A stretch of 64,000 nucleotides of DNA, from NCBI GenBank assembly GCA_900548905.1, contig URMK01000014.1, forward strand, positions 1-64,000, read 5' to 3'. A model generated the notes under the pieces. That model searched no databases, was not told the origin of the DNA, and worked only from the letters and a program-made list of their open reading frames with translations. This document shows positions 53,271 to 61,674 of this stretch, piece after piece. The DNA comes from an uncultured Lachnospiraceae bacterium. GTDB lineage: Bacteria > Bacillota > Clostridia > Lachnospirales > Lachnospiraceae. Within the stretch, counting starts at the first letter, position 1; each line of letters opens with the position of its first letter. The position numbers were made by a program, and so were the translations under genes.

Positions 53271-53570
53271 ATGGAAAAAGTGATAAGCTGCTGCGGAGTT
53301 GTCTGTACGGATTGTGAGTATTATCCGGAGGATTGCAAAGGCTGCCCGGAGATAGAGGGAAAAGCTTTCTGGCTGGAGTATACAGGGGGAAGCATCTGCG
53401 AAATCTATCAATGCTGCATCAATGATAAGAATAGAAAGCATTGCGGCGATTGCCCGTCCCTTCCCTGCAGGTTTTATACGGATGCCAATGATCCTACCAA
53501 AAGTGAGGAAGAGAACAGACAGATACTGGAATCGCAGTTGGGACAATTGAAAGAACTGCTGGACAGATAA
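53271..53570 (+). CDS. DUF3795 cysteine-rich protein
   Basis: A 99-aa protein with ten Cys in the pattern CCGVVCTDCEYYPEDCKGC then QCC and HCGDCPSLPC, the DUF3795 signature. It should bind zinc or an iron-sulphur cluster. Function unknown. It lies 17 bases after proC. A second, longer DUF3795 protein is encoded at 62175. Confidence 0.85.
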   Translation: MEKVISCCGVVCTDCEYYPEDCKGCPEIEGKAFWLEYTGGSICEIYQCCINDKNRKHCGDCPSLPCRFYTDANDPTKSEEENRQILESQLGQLKELLDR

Positions 53571-53659
53571 ACAGTACCTCATATTATTCCCGCGCAGTTA
53601 CTGATTAATTTGCGCAAAACGGGAATACTAACGACAGAAAAATGTGTTAGGAGGTTCTG

Positions 53660-53839
53660 ATGAAAAAAGCAAAGGATGATAAAAGGCTGCAGACGATTCC
53701 GGAAGGAGTGTATGAAGCGGGGATTATAAACCGGGAGCTGAGAAAAAATAAGAGCAGGGAGGCGGACGCCCTCACTACGGATGCCCAGGGAAACGGATAT
53801 CCGGTACCGGAAAATAAGAAAGACGATGGGAGCAGGTGA
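53660..53839 (+). CDS. small charged protein of unknown function (59 aa)
   Basis: AGGAGG (53649-53654) precedes the ATG by five bases. The product is hydrophilic and highly charged, with a predicted helix around GVYEAGIINRELRKNKSREA and no membrane segment. A terminator overlaps its stop codon, so it is the end of a transcript. No family recognised. Confidence 0.6.
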   Translation: MKKAKDDKRLQTIPEGVYEAGIINRELRKNKSREADALTTDAQGNGYPVPENKKDDGSR

Positions 53840-53859
53840 ATTATTTACCTGCTCTTTTT
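53830..53859 (+). terminator. intrinsic terminator overlapping the 59-aa gene stop
   Basis: GAGCAGGT pairs with ACCTGCTC around GAATTATTT, followed by five T. The TGA stop at 53837-53839 lies in the stem/loop. Confidence 0.85.
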
Positions 53860-53989
53860 ATGTAAAGCCCATAGTATTGACTGTGAACATTTGGTATACT
53901 GGAAAGACAAGATAACCGTTCCGGGTTGTCTGAACCGTTACAAGGCAAGGATAGCTGCCGCAAAAGAAAGGGGTATGGGGATCCGGTAT

Positions 53990-54427
53990 ATGGAAAATAA
54001 AGAAGAAATGAGATTCAAGGGGAAAATTGCATTCTGGTACTGGCTTATTACGGCGGGTATTAATGTTATGTTGGTATATGAACTGGTTTTCAGCAGGGAT
54101 AATCTTGTTATCCTTTTGCTTTCCCTTGTGCTGTGCAATTCTATTTTTCTGCCGATAATTATCCGTAATTATGTGTTAATAGACGGGGATAGGCTGCAGC
54201 TGTATTTTGGGTTTTTTAAGGATTCCATTTCCATTGATACCATAGAAGAAGTCCGCGGTTCCCATTGCCCCATATCATCCAGCGCCGCCTCTCTGGATCG
54301 GCTGGTAATAAAAGGGAAAAAGCTGGAAATGGTGGTTGCGCTGCAGGACAAGGCCGGCTTTGTCAGGGAGATAAAGAAACGGAATAGTGAAATACGGATC
54401 TGCGGGATTCCCGGAGGGTGGGACTGA
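53990..54427 (+). CDS. membrane protein with bacterial PH-like domain
   Basis: About 145 aa. Two membrane helices (about 10-30 and 35-55) are followed by a small beta-rich domain, NYVLIDGDRLQLYFGFFKDSI..., of the bacterial PH/YyaB type. An extended -10 TGGTATACT at 53892-53900 puts transcription start after an earlier in-frame ATG (53891), so the start must be 53975 or 53990; GGGG spacing favours 53990. Function unknown. Confidence 0.65.
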   Translation: MENKEEMRFKGKIAFWYWLITAGINVMLVYELVFSRDNLVILLLSLVLCNSIFLPIIIRNYVLIDGDRLQLYFGFFKDSISIDTIEEVRGSHCPISSSAASLDRLVIKGKKLEMVVALQDKAGFVREIKKRNSEIRICGIPGGWD

Positions 54428-54479
54428 CTTTTTAAGGAAGCTGTCCGGGAGGAAAACGAGACAGGAGGGATTTAAGGGG

Positions 54480-54899
54480 ATGAATGTAAAGATATTTATA
54501 GTAGTGGTTTTTGCAGGACTGGGTTTCCTGTTTGTACTTATCGGAGTTTTATTGGCCGTTTTTTTTCGGAAAAGAAGGGAAAAGGCTTCAGCAATAGCCG
54601 CAGCCACAGTGGCAGACGTGGAAAGAAGGAGCGGGAGTGATGGAAGAAGCTGTTATTATCCGGTTTTTGCGTATTATGCGGATGGGATTATGAGGCGTGT
54701 GACTTCCTCCTTCGGCAGCAGTCCCTGCCGTTATCATGTGGGGGAAGAGGTGGAAATCCATTACAATGCGGAGAAGCCGGAACAGATATGGGTGGAACGG
54801 GATGAAGGGATGAAAAAACTGTGCTGCGGTATTTTTATCGGAATCGGCAGTTTGTTTTTTGTAATTGGGGTCGTACTGGGGACAACGGGAATTGTATAA
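54480..54899 (+). CDS. DUF3592-type membrane protein
   Basis: A 139-aa protein. Two terminal membrane helices flank an external beta domain with YYPVFAYYADGIMRRVTSSF and YHVGEEVEIHYNAEKPEQIW, the DUF3592 pattern. AAGGGG precedes the ATG at 54480. It follows the PH-like membrane protein by 52 bases; the two may form one unit. Role unknown. Confidence 0.75.
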   Translation: MNVKIFIVVVFAGLGFLFVLIGVLLAVFFRKRREKASAIAAATVADVERRSGSDGRSCYYPVFAYYADGIMRRVTSSFGSSPCRYHVGEEVEIHYNAEKPEQIWVERDEGMKKLCCGIFIGIGSLFFVIGVVLGTTGIV

Positions 54900-54913
54900 A
54901 GAGGGGGATGGAA

Positions 54914-55249
54914 ATGGACGTCAGGATTACCGTATTAAAGACCGAGTTATATGAGGATATCGCGGATGAATATTTATCGGAGGGAAGGGCCGCAGGCCCG
55001 TGTCCTATTTTGAAGGAGGGGGATTCTTTTCTTTACAAGTCGTCGAAAGAAGCTATTATGCCGGATGGTTTCTGTCCTTGGGCCTGGGTGGATTTATATC
55101 CCGCGATCAGCAGAATGTCGATTGACAGGGTGGCGAGGGAGCCGGGGAAGGAATACTGGTATAAGCATGAAAATAAATCGATAGAATGCTGTACGGATGG
55201 GGTGCGTCCCGTTATATTTGTGCTGGAACGAATCCCGGAAGAAAAGTGA
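54914..55249 (+). CDS. TIGR04076-family protein
   Basis: A 111-aa soluble protein. VRITVLKTELYEDIADEYL and GFCPWAWVDLYPAIS with later CCTDGVRPVIF match the TIGR04076 group, small proteins of unknown function that often occur near redox genes. GAGGGGG lies seven bases before the ATG at 54914. It is followed after 21 bases by the double-GNAT gene. Confidence 0.75.
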   Translation: MDVRITVLKTELYEDIADEYLSEGRAAGPCPILKEGDSFLYKSSKEAIMPDGFCPWAWVDLYPAISRMSIDRVAREPGKEYWYKHENKSIECCTDGVRPVIFVLERIPEEK

Positions 55250-55270
55250 GGAAGGAAAGAAACGGTATTT

Positions 55271-56224
55271 ATGAAGATTGTGGAATTTGAAAGCGCGCAT
55301 GTGGGAATGGCCGCAGAACTCGCTATGGCAGATTATGAGGAAGAAAGAGAAAGGGTACCGGAGCTGCCCATAATGAAGGCACTTCCGGATCTGCGTCCTT
55401 TTGCGGACAACCATCTGGGGGTGGCTGCTTTTGAAGGGGATGAGATGCTGGGGTTTTTATGCTGTCTGGAACCATGGGAGCATGCATTTCAAACCGCGGC
55501 GAAAGGGACCTTTTCACCTATGCACGCCCATGGGGCAAGGAAAGAGGGGAGAGGAGTGATCTATCAGAGGATGTATCAGGCGGCGGCTGAAAAATGGGTG
55601 AAAAAGGGGATTACATATCATTCCATCGCTTTGTATGCACATGAGGAAACGGCTCTTTCCGCTTTTTTTGACTATGGCTTCGGTCGCCGCTGTGTGGACG
55701 CGATCCGCAGCATGGAACCGCTGGAGAACTGTTTCCCGCCGGACGGTATTGCCTTCCGGGAGTTGGATTGGCAGGAAGCGGGACGGGTGCGGGAACTGCG
55801 CAGGATGCTGAAGGAACATATGGGGAACAGTCCCTGTTTTATGAGGACCCCTGTGGGGGAACCCGAGGAATGCCGGGAACAGGAGCGGGAGGCAACGCAT
55901 GAGTGCCGAATTTTTGCCGCGGAAGATGGGAAAAAGGTGGCCGCTTTTATGGAAGTGACGGACGGTGGAGAGAATTTTGCCACGCTGGCAGGGGATATGC
56001 GTAATATATGCGGAGCATATTGTTTGCCGGAATATCGGGGAAGGAATATCTATCAGGGGCTTCTGGATTATGTGATTCTCATGCTGAAAAAAGAAGGATT
56101 TTGCCGGTTGGGCGTGGATTATGAGAGCTTCAATTCCACAGCAAACAGGTTCTGGCCGAAATATTTTGAACCGTACACCAAGAGTGTTGTGCGCAGGATA
56201 GATGAATGTGCGCTGGAGGGATAA
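55271..56224 (+). CDS. tandem-domain GNAT acetyltransferase
   Basis: A 317-aa protein. Two GNAT folds lie in tandem: the first (about 1-150) includes HAHGARKEGRGVIYQRMYQA and SIALYAHEETALSAFFDYGF, the second (about 165-305) has the acetyl-CoA loop YCLPEYRGRNIYQGLLDYVI followed by FNSTANRFWPKYF. The target is unknown. GGAAGGAAAG precedes the ATG. The next start lies two bases after its stop. Confidence 0.85.
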   Translation: MKIVEFESAHVGMAAELAMADYEEERERVPELPIMKALPDLRPFADNHLGVAAFEGDEMLGFLCCLEPWEHAFQTAAKGTFSPMHAHGARKEGRGVIYQRMYQAAAEKWVKKGITYHSIALYAHEETALSAFFDYGFGRRCVDAIRSMEPLENCFPPDGIAFRELDWQEAGRVRELRRMLKEHMGNSPCFMRTPVGEPEECREQEREATHECRIFAAEDGKKVAAFMEVTDGGENFATLAGDMRNICGAYCLPEYRGRNIYQGLLDYVILMLKKEGFCRLGVDYESFNSTANRFWPKYFEPYTKSVVRRIDECALEG

Positions 56225-56226
56225 AC

Positions 56227-56895
56227 ATGAAGGAACCGCATATGGAAACCGGAGAAGGCAGAAGGGCAGTTTGCGTTTCTTGTTCCAATATGGCAGGCAG
56301 TCAAGAGAACAGTACCTCCATAAAACTATGTGAAATGCTTGCAAAGCAGCTGTCAGGGTACAATATCGAAAGCCATATTGTGGATTTACGGAAGTATGAA
56401 TTGCTCTCCTGCGTTGGGTGCGGTGAATGCTATGAAAGCAGAAGATGCTGCCGTGATCCCCGGTTCAATGAAATTTATGACGGCTTCACCAGGGCTGATT
56501 ATTTGTTTTTCGTATCCCCTCATTATGCCCCTATACCGTCAAAATTAGCTGTACTGCTTGAGAAGATGGAACAAATAACATTTTTGCATTGGTGGAAGGA
56601 TAACCGTTATCAATCGGAGCTGTACGGTATTCCGGCAGGAATTATTTCTCATGGAGGAGCGGGTGAATGGGCGCTGCCTTCTTATAAAGAAATGGTGAAT
56701 GATACGATAGCCAATGCGTTGGATACGATTCAGATAAAGGCAATACCTTTTGATGATAAATGGAATACAGGGATATCCATACCTGTCAAAAAAGTGGTGG
56801 AAACAGACAGCATATTTCCTGTTCAGGAATATGATTGGAATGTGCTTGAAACTAAAATACGGGAGTATGCTAAAAGAGTTTTGCAGGGTAATTAA
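56227..56895 (+). CDS. flavodoxin-fold NAD(P)H-dependent reductase
   Basis: A 222-aa FMN reductase-like protein. The FMN loop is VSCSNMAGSQENST, followed by CVGCGECYESRRCC, the Cys cluster of iron-sulphur flavoproteins, and FFVSPHYAPIPSKLAVLLEK. It should carry out redox chemistry in the cytoplasm. GGAGGG precedes the ATG inside the end of the GNAT gene. Confidence 0.8.
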   Translation: MKEPHMETGEGRRAVCVSCSNMAGSQENSTSIKLCEMLAKQLSGYNIESHIVDLRKYELLSCVGCGECYESRRCCRDPRFNEIYDGFTRADYLFFVSPHYAPIPSKLAVLLEKMEQITFLHWWKDNRYQSELYGIPAGIISHGGAGEWALPSYKEMVNDTIANALDTIQIKAIPFDDKWNTGISIPVKKVVETDSIFPVQEYDWNVLETKIREYAKRVLQGN

Positions 56896-56921
56896 CTGTT
56901 ACCAGGCAGCGGAGGTTGGTT

Positions 56922-57797
56922 ATGCGTTCAGAAAAAGAAATGCTCTATTTAATAACAAAAACGGCGGAAGAGGATCCCAGAATACGTGCGGCGTATCTGG
57001 AAGGCTCCCGTGTGAACCCGAATGTCCCGGCAGATATTTTCCAGGATTATGATGTGGTTTATGTGGTCAGGGAAACAAAATCCTTCCGGGAGGATGCTTC
57101 CTGGATTGATCGGTTTGGAAAGCGTCTATATATGCAGTACCCGGAGGACAGTGTTTATTTCCCTTCGGATGCGGAGAATTGTTATGGGTGGCTGATGCAG
57201 TTTGCGGACGGGAACCGTCTGGATTTGCATGTGTGCACGATGGAAACGGTAAGGAAGGATCTGGAACTGTTCCGGGTCCTGGTGGATAAGGATAACCTGT
57301 TGCCGGCGAATGAAGTGCGTTCCGATGAAATATACTGGATACAAAAGCCGACTCCCCAGCAGTTTCATGACACCTGCAATGAATTCTGGTGGTGTCTGAA
57401 TAATGTGGCAAAAGGCCTGTGGAGAGACGAAATTCCCTATGTTATGGACATGATAAATCTCTATATCCGTCCTATGCTTACAAGAATTCTGGAATGGAAA
57501 ATAGGGGCGGACAATCATTTTAACGTCAGCGTCGGAAAATGTGCGAAATATATGAAACGGTTTGTTTCAGAGGACATCTATACGCGGTATCTTGCCACGT
57601 ATTCGGCGGCGGAGCCGGAAGCGGTGTGGGATGCGGTATTTGTAATGTGCGGTTTGTTTCATGAAACAGCGGCACAGCTTTCCGGGGAAATGGACTGCCC
57701 TTATGATTTTTCCGAGGCGGAAAACAGCAGGGCCTATCTGGAACATGTAAGGCAGCTGCCGGGGGATGCGAAAGAAATTTATCCGGGAGGGGAATGA
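56922..57797 (+). CDS. aminoglycoside 6-adenylyltransferase-like protein (AadE/ANT(6) family)
   Basis: A 291-aa nucleotidyltransferase of the ANT(6) type. The catalytic pocket AAYLEGSRVNPNVPADIFQD and DYDVVYVV carries the acidic metal ligands, and FWWCLNNVAKGLWRDEIPY is the conserved substrate helix. ANT(6) enzymes adenylate streptomycin; whether this chromosomal relative does so cannot be told. GGAGG precedes the ATG at 56922. A GNAT remnant follows in the same frame straight after its stop. Confidence 0.85.
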   Translation: MRSEKEMLYLITKTAEEDPRIRAAYLEGSRVNPNVPADIFQDYDVVYVVRETKSFREDASWIDRFGKRLYMQYPEDSVYFPSDAENCYGWLMQFADGNRLDLHVCTMETVRKDLELFRVLVDKDNLLPANEVRSDEIYWIQKPTPQQFHDTCNEFWWCLNNVAKGLWRDEIPYVMDMINLYIRPMLTRILEWKIGADNHFNVSVGKCAKYMKRFVSEDIYTRYLATYSAAEPEAVWDAVFVMCGLFHETAAQLSGEMDCPYDFSEAENSRAYLEHVRQLPGDAKEIYPGGE

Positions 57798-57971
57798 GGG
57801 AAAAGGACGGCTTATTTGTCAGGCGGATTTTTAGGAAAAGAAATAAAAGAGGAAAACTTCAGTTTTCAGGCTCCTGATTTTTATAAAAAGATGGGTTACA
57901 AAGAGGTATTTGTGCGGGAAGATTACCCTGTTACCGGTAAGCGGTATTATTATGTAAAGGAACTGCGCTAA
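57798..57971 (+). pseudogene. C-terminal remnant of a GNAT acetyltransferase
   Basis: About 57 codons are open in the same frame as the preceding gene, directly after its TGA. They end with FQAPDFYKKMGYKEVFVRED and YPVTGKRYYYVKEL, the classic C-terminus of small GNAT proteins. The first two thirds, including the acetyl-CoA loop, are missing, and no start with a binding site exists. It is a deletion remnant. Confidence 0.7.
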
Positions 57972-57997
57972 AAAGGATGTTTTTGGGAGAAAAAACC

Positions 57998-58327
57998 ATG
58001 GATAACGGACAGAAGCTGCTTTTATTTTTCCAGGCGGAAAATGCAAGGGACTGGATAAGCTATGAAGCTTTTCTCCACCCGGAAATACAGTGGGAGCTCC
58101 ATTCATCGGAAGTGGAACAGGTATGCGGAAAAGAAGCTTATCTGGAACGGATAAAGAGGGCCTATGGAAAGTCTGACTCCGTTTTTCAATGGGAACGGAT
58201 GGATATAAGTGCGGGAGGGGAGCGGATTGTCACCGTGCTTAAAAATGAAGCGGGGGAACGGTCCTGTGATATTTTTGAATTCCGGGACGGCTTGATTTAC
58301 AGGGAGTATGAATTCCTATTGGGGTAG
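57998..58327 (+). CDS. SnoaL/NTF2-like domain protein
   Basis: A 109-aa protein. The opening helix (LLLFFQAENARDWISYEAFL) and HPEIQWELH strand, followed by FEFRDGLIYREYEFL at the end, fit the cone-shaped NTF2/SnoaL fold. No catalytic residues can be named. GGGAG lies nine bases before the ATG at 57998. Its ATG at 57977 is less likely. Role unknown. Confidence 0.7.
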   Translation: MDNGQKLLLFFQAENARDWISYEAFLHPEIQWELHSSEVEQVCGKEAYLERIKRAYGKSDSVFQWERMDISAGGERIVTVLKNEAGERSCDIFEFRDGLIYREYEFLLG

Positions 58328-58345
58328 CGAATCCTCCGGAGGTAA

Positions 58346-59395
58346 ATGATGAGAAAATTAGGAACCCAAAAAATTGAGACAGACAGGCTTTGTCTGCGCC
58401 GTTTTACTTTAGATGATATGGAAGTAACGGAAACAGATCTATCACAGATCTGCCAAACCTGTCAGAATTCAGATAACTATAAGTGGGCAATTGTTTTAAA
58501 GAATACTGGTCAGTCGATAGGTTCCATAAGGGCTGAAATCACCTATGTTACAGACAGCGCACAATTGAGTTTCTCTCTGGGCAGGCAGTGGTGGAATAAC
58601 GGATATATGAAGGAAGCCATCAAAGCTGTGGTTCATTTTCTATTTGAGGAAGTACAGACAGAACGGATTGCCGCCTTCTGTGAAGGGTATAACCGTATAG
58701 CGGGCAAGGTGTTGTTGCGAAGCGGCTTTCAGGCGGAGGGTACGCTGAGACGTGCCTGTAACGGGAAGAAAGGGATAACGGACTTGTTATGCTACGGTTT
58801 TCTGAAATCGGATTATTACCGTTTGAAATCCATGGAAAAGCTGGATATAGACAGCCTGTATATTACCAATTACAGAGAAGCGGGCGGATTGCCGCTAAAG
58901 AATATTATGCGGCTGCCAGAGGAGGAAGTCTTTTCTTTTGCCCGTCATTTATCGGAAGAAACAACATCAAAAAATGACCGGTATGGGGATTATTTCATAC
59001 GTTATTATCAGAAACGAAAGGCGGCGGAAGCCTGGTTATATGAAAAGTTCAGTATGTGCGGAGGAAAACCTGCAGTCAGGCATCCCATATATTTTGTGCT
59101 GGGGGAAAACCGGGAGTTCCAGGAATTTTATGGCACTGCGGACTGTATCCGTATTCCGTTAAGCGGCATTCCGGCGGATGAAATCAGTTTTACTCCAAGG
59201 GACAGCATGCATTTAAAAGATATGGGTATGACGGAAGGAACTGTGTGGAATAAGACGGAATTCCTGGATATGATCCGGAAATCCGGTAAAAAAGTGGGTG
59301 AATTTATCTGTAATCTTCCTGGGTTTTATGGGAATCCAGGAGGTTACATTGAGGTACAGCTTTGGAATGATGACTATTTAAAGACATACATATAA
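58346..59395 (+). CDS. GNAT domain fused to an unrecognised C-terminal domain
   Basis: A 349-aa protein. Residues 1-155 are a RimJ/RimL-type GNAT (ETDRLCLRRFTLDD, WAIVLKNTGQSIGSI, RQWWNNGYMKEAIKAVVHFL, NRIAGKVLLRSGFQAEGTLR). About 30 residues usual between the first strand and WAIV are absent. Residues about 165-349 form a separate domain that I do not recognise, with ITNYREAGGLPLKNIMRLPE and YFVLGENREFQEFYG. GGAGG precedes two adjacent ATG codons. Either a true fusion or a joined pair of genes. Confidence 0.75.
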   Translation: MMRKLGTQKIETDRLCLRRFTLDDMEVTETDLSQICQTCQNSDNYKWAIVLKNTGQSIGSIRAEITYVTDSAQLSFSLGRQWWNNGYMKEAIKAVVHFLFEEVQTERIAAFCEGYNRIAGKVLLRSGFQAEGTLRRACNGKKGITDLLCYGFLKSDYYRLKSMEKLDIDSLYITNYREAGGLPLKNIMRLPEEEVFSFARHLSEETTSKNDRYGDYFIRYYQKRKAAEAWLYEKFSMCGGKPAVRHPIYFVLGENREFQEFYGTADCIRIPLSGIPADEISFTPRDSMHLKDMGMTEGTVWNKTEFLDMIRKSGKKVGEFICNLPGFYGNPGGYIEVQLWNDDYLKTYI

Positions 59396-59442
59396 AGAAG
59401 GAGGGGAGGATGCAGAGGTACCCCTATCTCGAAAATAAGACG

Positions 59443-59813
59443 TTACGGTCATGCCCGGTTACCAGGGCTGTGGAATAGGAACGGAAATGGTAAAAAGGCT
59501 CCTAGTACTCCATCCGGCCAGAAACGCTACTGACTGTACTGCTTATTTTGCCATCTGCCGCGTTGTCGTCAGTCAACGATGCCACCGCATCGCCTCCTTC
59601 CTCCGCCTTGCAGGCTGACAAAATATTCAGCACTGTCAGTAGTGTTTCTGGCCGGATGGAGTACTTGCCTTTATGAAAACCCGGCTTCAAGAAGGATGGA
59701 AAATAAAGGTGGTTATTTTAGCGGCGAAAGGAAAAGAACCTTTTTATGAAAAATTCGGGTTTAACAGCCGTCCCAATGAAGAAGAAGGCGCAGGGATGAA
59801 TTTATGGCTGTAA
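59443..59813 (+). pseudogene. GNAT acetyltransferase gene split by a miniature element
   Basis: The acetyl-CoA loop DVTVMPGYQGCGIGTEMVKR lies before the element, and KVVILAAKGKEPFYEKFGFN to NLWL lies after it. Removing 59504-59665 rejoins the frame exactly (KRLL-AFMKTRL). The part upstream of the loop is also gone or out of frame (TAA at 59437), so the gene was already truncated or later decayed. Confidence 0.75.
59504..59665. mobile_element. 162-bp miniature inverted-repeat element (MITE-like)
   Basis: AGTACTCCATCCGGCCAGAA at the left end continues to a 31-bp arm that matches the complement of the right end with one mismatch (G against A). The element has no transposase frame and no obvious target-site duplication. 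It lies inside a GNAT gene, which shows that it inserted there. Confidence 0.85.
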
Positions 59814-59871
59814 TCTTATTTTTAAAATACAATGCAGGAATGGTATCAGCGGCCTGAGGCCGGGAGGCAAT

Positions 59872-60366
59872 ATGGGAAAAATAACAGAGGAGTACAGGGA
59901 AGATTACATTAAAAAAATGCGGTTGACTGTGGGGCACGCACCGTTATGGATAGCGGCCTGCGGAGTCATCATTGAAAATGAGTGCGGGGAAATTCTGCTT
60001 CAGCGCAGGAAGGATAACGGAAAATGGGGAATGCCCGGCGGAGCCATGGAAATTGGTGAAAAATTTACCGATACGGCCCGGCGGGAAATAAAGGAAGAGA
60101 CCGGGCTTGATCTGGAAGAAATGGAATTATTCGGAATCTATTCCGGTGAGGACAGAATTATCGAATATCCCAATCAGGATATCTGTATAGCGGTTGGTAT
60201 TTTGTTTAAGGCCCTGCATTACAGCGGGACGATTCTGCCGCAGTCGGAAGAGGCCATGGAACACCGTTTTTTCAGAAAAGATGCGCTGCCGGATAACATA
60301 AATCCATATGATGGTAAATTAATCGGAGACTGGGCGGCGGGCAGACAGGGAATTGTTGTGGATTAA
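59872..60366 (+). CDS. Nudix hydrolase
   Basis: A 164-aa protein. The Nudix box GGAMEIGEKFTDTARREIKE continuing ETGLD (about 62-86) is complete, with the REx2EE metal site. It splits a nucleoside diphosphate linked to another group. The N-terminal part, GHAPLWIAACGVIIENECGE, resembles the MutT-like group. GGGAGGCAAT precedes the ATG. Confidence 0.9.
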   Translation: MGKITEEYREDYIKKMRLTVGHAPLWIAACGVIIENECGEILLQRRKDNGKWGMPGGAMEIGEKFTDTARREIKEETGLDLEEMELFGIYSGEDRIIEYPNQDICIAVGILFKALHYSGTILPQSEEAMEHRFFRKDALPDNINPYDGKLIGDWAAGRQGIVVD

Positions 60367-60457
60367 CACTTATTTTTGGCACATGCGGAAAAAACAGGAA
60401 TTACGTTTGCCCAAAATCCGTAACCGGGAAGGTACGAAACCGATATGGAAATTTTTC

Positions 60458-60588
60458 GTAACTGTTCAGCAGGTCAGGCATTTACTGCGCTGACCGTAAG
60501 AAAGTGATTCAGGAGTGCAAAAATCCATCGCCGAAGGCGATTTAGGATGGAGTTTTGCAGAGTAACTGTGAGGGTACTGAACAGTTAC
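60458..60588. repeat. 131-bp miniature inverted-repeat element, family B copy 2
   Basis: GTAACTGTTCAG (60458-60469) and CTGAACAGTTAC (60577-60588) are perfect inverted repeats. The core AAGTGATTCAGGAGTGCAAA followed by ATCGCCGAAGGCGATTT is shared with the copy at 28314-28448. It occupies the gap between the Nudix and GNAT genes. Confidence 0.7.
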
Positions 60589-60626
60589 AATTTTTCTTTT
60601 ATAACTCAGATGACAGGAGCAGAAAA

Positions 60627-61124
60627 ATGAATCTTATATACAGAAAAGCGGCACCGGAGGATATTACCATACTAACGGAAACCAGAATCCAGGTACTGCG
60701 GGCAGCAAACGGTTTGCATGAAGATACGGATATGTCCGAGGTGGAAAAAGAATCTGCGGATTATTATTCGAAAGCCCTGCAGGACGGCAGTCATACGGCT
60801 TACCTGGTTTTTGACGGAAAAAATTTTATTGGGGCAGGGGGGATCAGCTATTACCGCGTCATGCCCACATTTCATAATGTAACGGGAAAAAAAGCATATA
60901 TTATGAATATGTATACGCACCCGGAGTACCGCCGGAAAGGAATTGCGTATCATGTCCTACAGCTATTAACAGAAGATGCAGAGGAAAGAGGCGTCGGACA
61001 TATTACCCTGGAAGCTACAAAGGCCGGAAGATATTTATATGAGAAATTCGGATTTGTAAGGATGGAGGACGAAATGATACTTCCGGAATCATTGTCAGGC
61101 AGGTCTGCGCATTTACTGTACTGA
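60627..61124 (+). CDS. GNAT-family N-acetyltransferase
   Basis: A 165-aa acetyltransferase. NMYTHPEYRRKGIAYHVLQL is the acetyl-CoA loop (about 102-121) and ATKAGRYLYEKFGFVRMEDE the C-terminal strand pair. ACAGGAGC precedes the ATG at 60627. The target is unknown. It lies just after the family B element. Confidence 0.87.
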   Translation: MNLIYRKAAPEDITILTETRIQVLRAANGLHEDTDMSEVEKESADYYSKALQDGSHTAYLVFDGKNFIGAGGISYYRVMPTFHNVTGKKAYIMNMYTHPEYRRKGIAYHVLQLLTEDAEERGVGHITLEATKAGRYLYEKFGFVRMEDEMILPESLSGRSAHLLY

Positions 61125-61239
61125 AAAGTTACCTTCCGGTATAACGAAAAGCACAGGGAAATGAGTGACAGATCTGCTCCGTCTGTACGAGATGTATCCG
61201 TTTTACTGAGAAGATAAACAACATAATATAGGAGTAACT

Positions 61240-61674
61240 ATGATCAGAAATTTTACAAATACGGATTTGGAGGCAGTTATGGACCTGTGGCTTACAACAA
61301 ATATACAAGCCCATGATTTTATCCGAAGCGATTATTGGAAGGAAAATTTCCGAAAAGTCAGTGAGATGCTGCCTCAGGCGGAAATTTATGTCTGTGAACA
61401 TGAGCGGAGAATTGTTGGATTCATCGGATTATCAGGAAATTATATTGCCGGACTTTTTATAAATAAAGACAGCCAGGGGCAGGGAATTGGTAAAAAACTG
61501 CTGGATCATGTGAAGGGTGGACGTGATATCATTACCTTACAGGTCTATGAAAAAAACGGGCGTGCGATCCGGTTTTATAAAAGAGAAGGATTTCATATTG
61601 TAAAGGAACAGAATGAAGAAGATAATGGTGAAAAGGAGTTCCTTATGGAGTGGAGGAGAGAAAATGGCATATGA
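61240..61674 (+). CDS. GNAT-family N-acetyltransferase (YjaB-like)
   Basis: A 144-aa protein of YjaB size. IAGLFINKDSQGQGIGKKLL is the acetyl-CoA loop (about 69-88) and VYEKNGRAIRFYKREGFHIV the following helix-strand. TAGGAGTAACT precedes the ATG. Its end overlaps the next GNAT gene by 11 bases, so the two are coupled. Confidence 0.87.
   Translation: MIRNFTNTDLEAVMDLWLTTNIQAHDFIRSDYWKENFRKVSEMLPQAEIYVCEHERRIVGFIGLSGNYIAGLFINKDSQGQGIGKKLLDHVKGGRDIITLQVYEKNGRAIRFYKREGFHIVKEQNEEDNGEKEFLMEWRRENGI

Noticed and set aside
59502..59690. 62-codon minus-strand frame
   Set aside because: It lies almost wholly in the MITE-like element and has no start signal.
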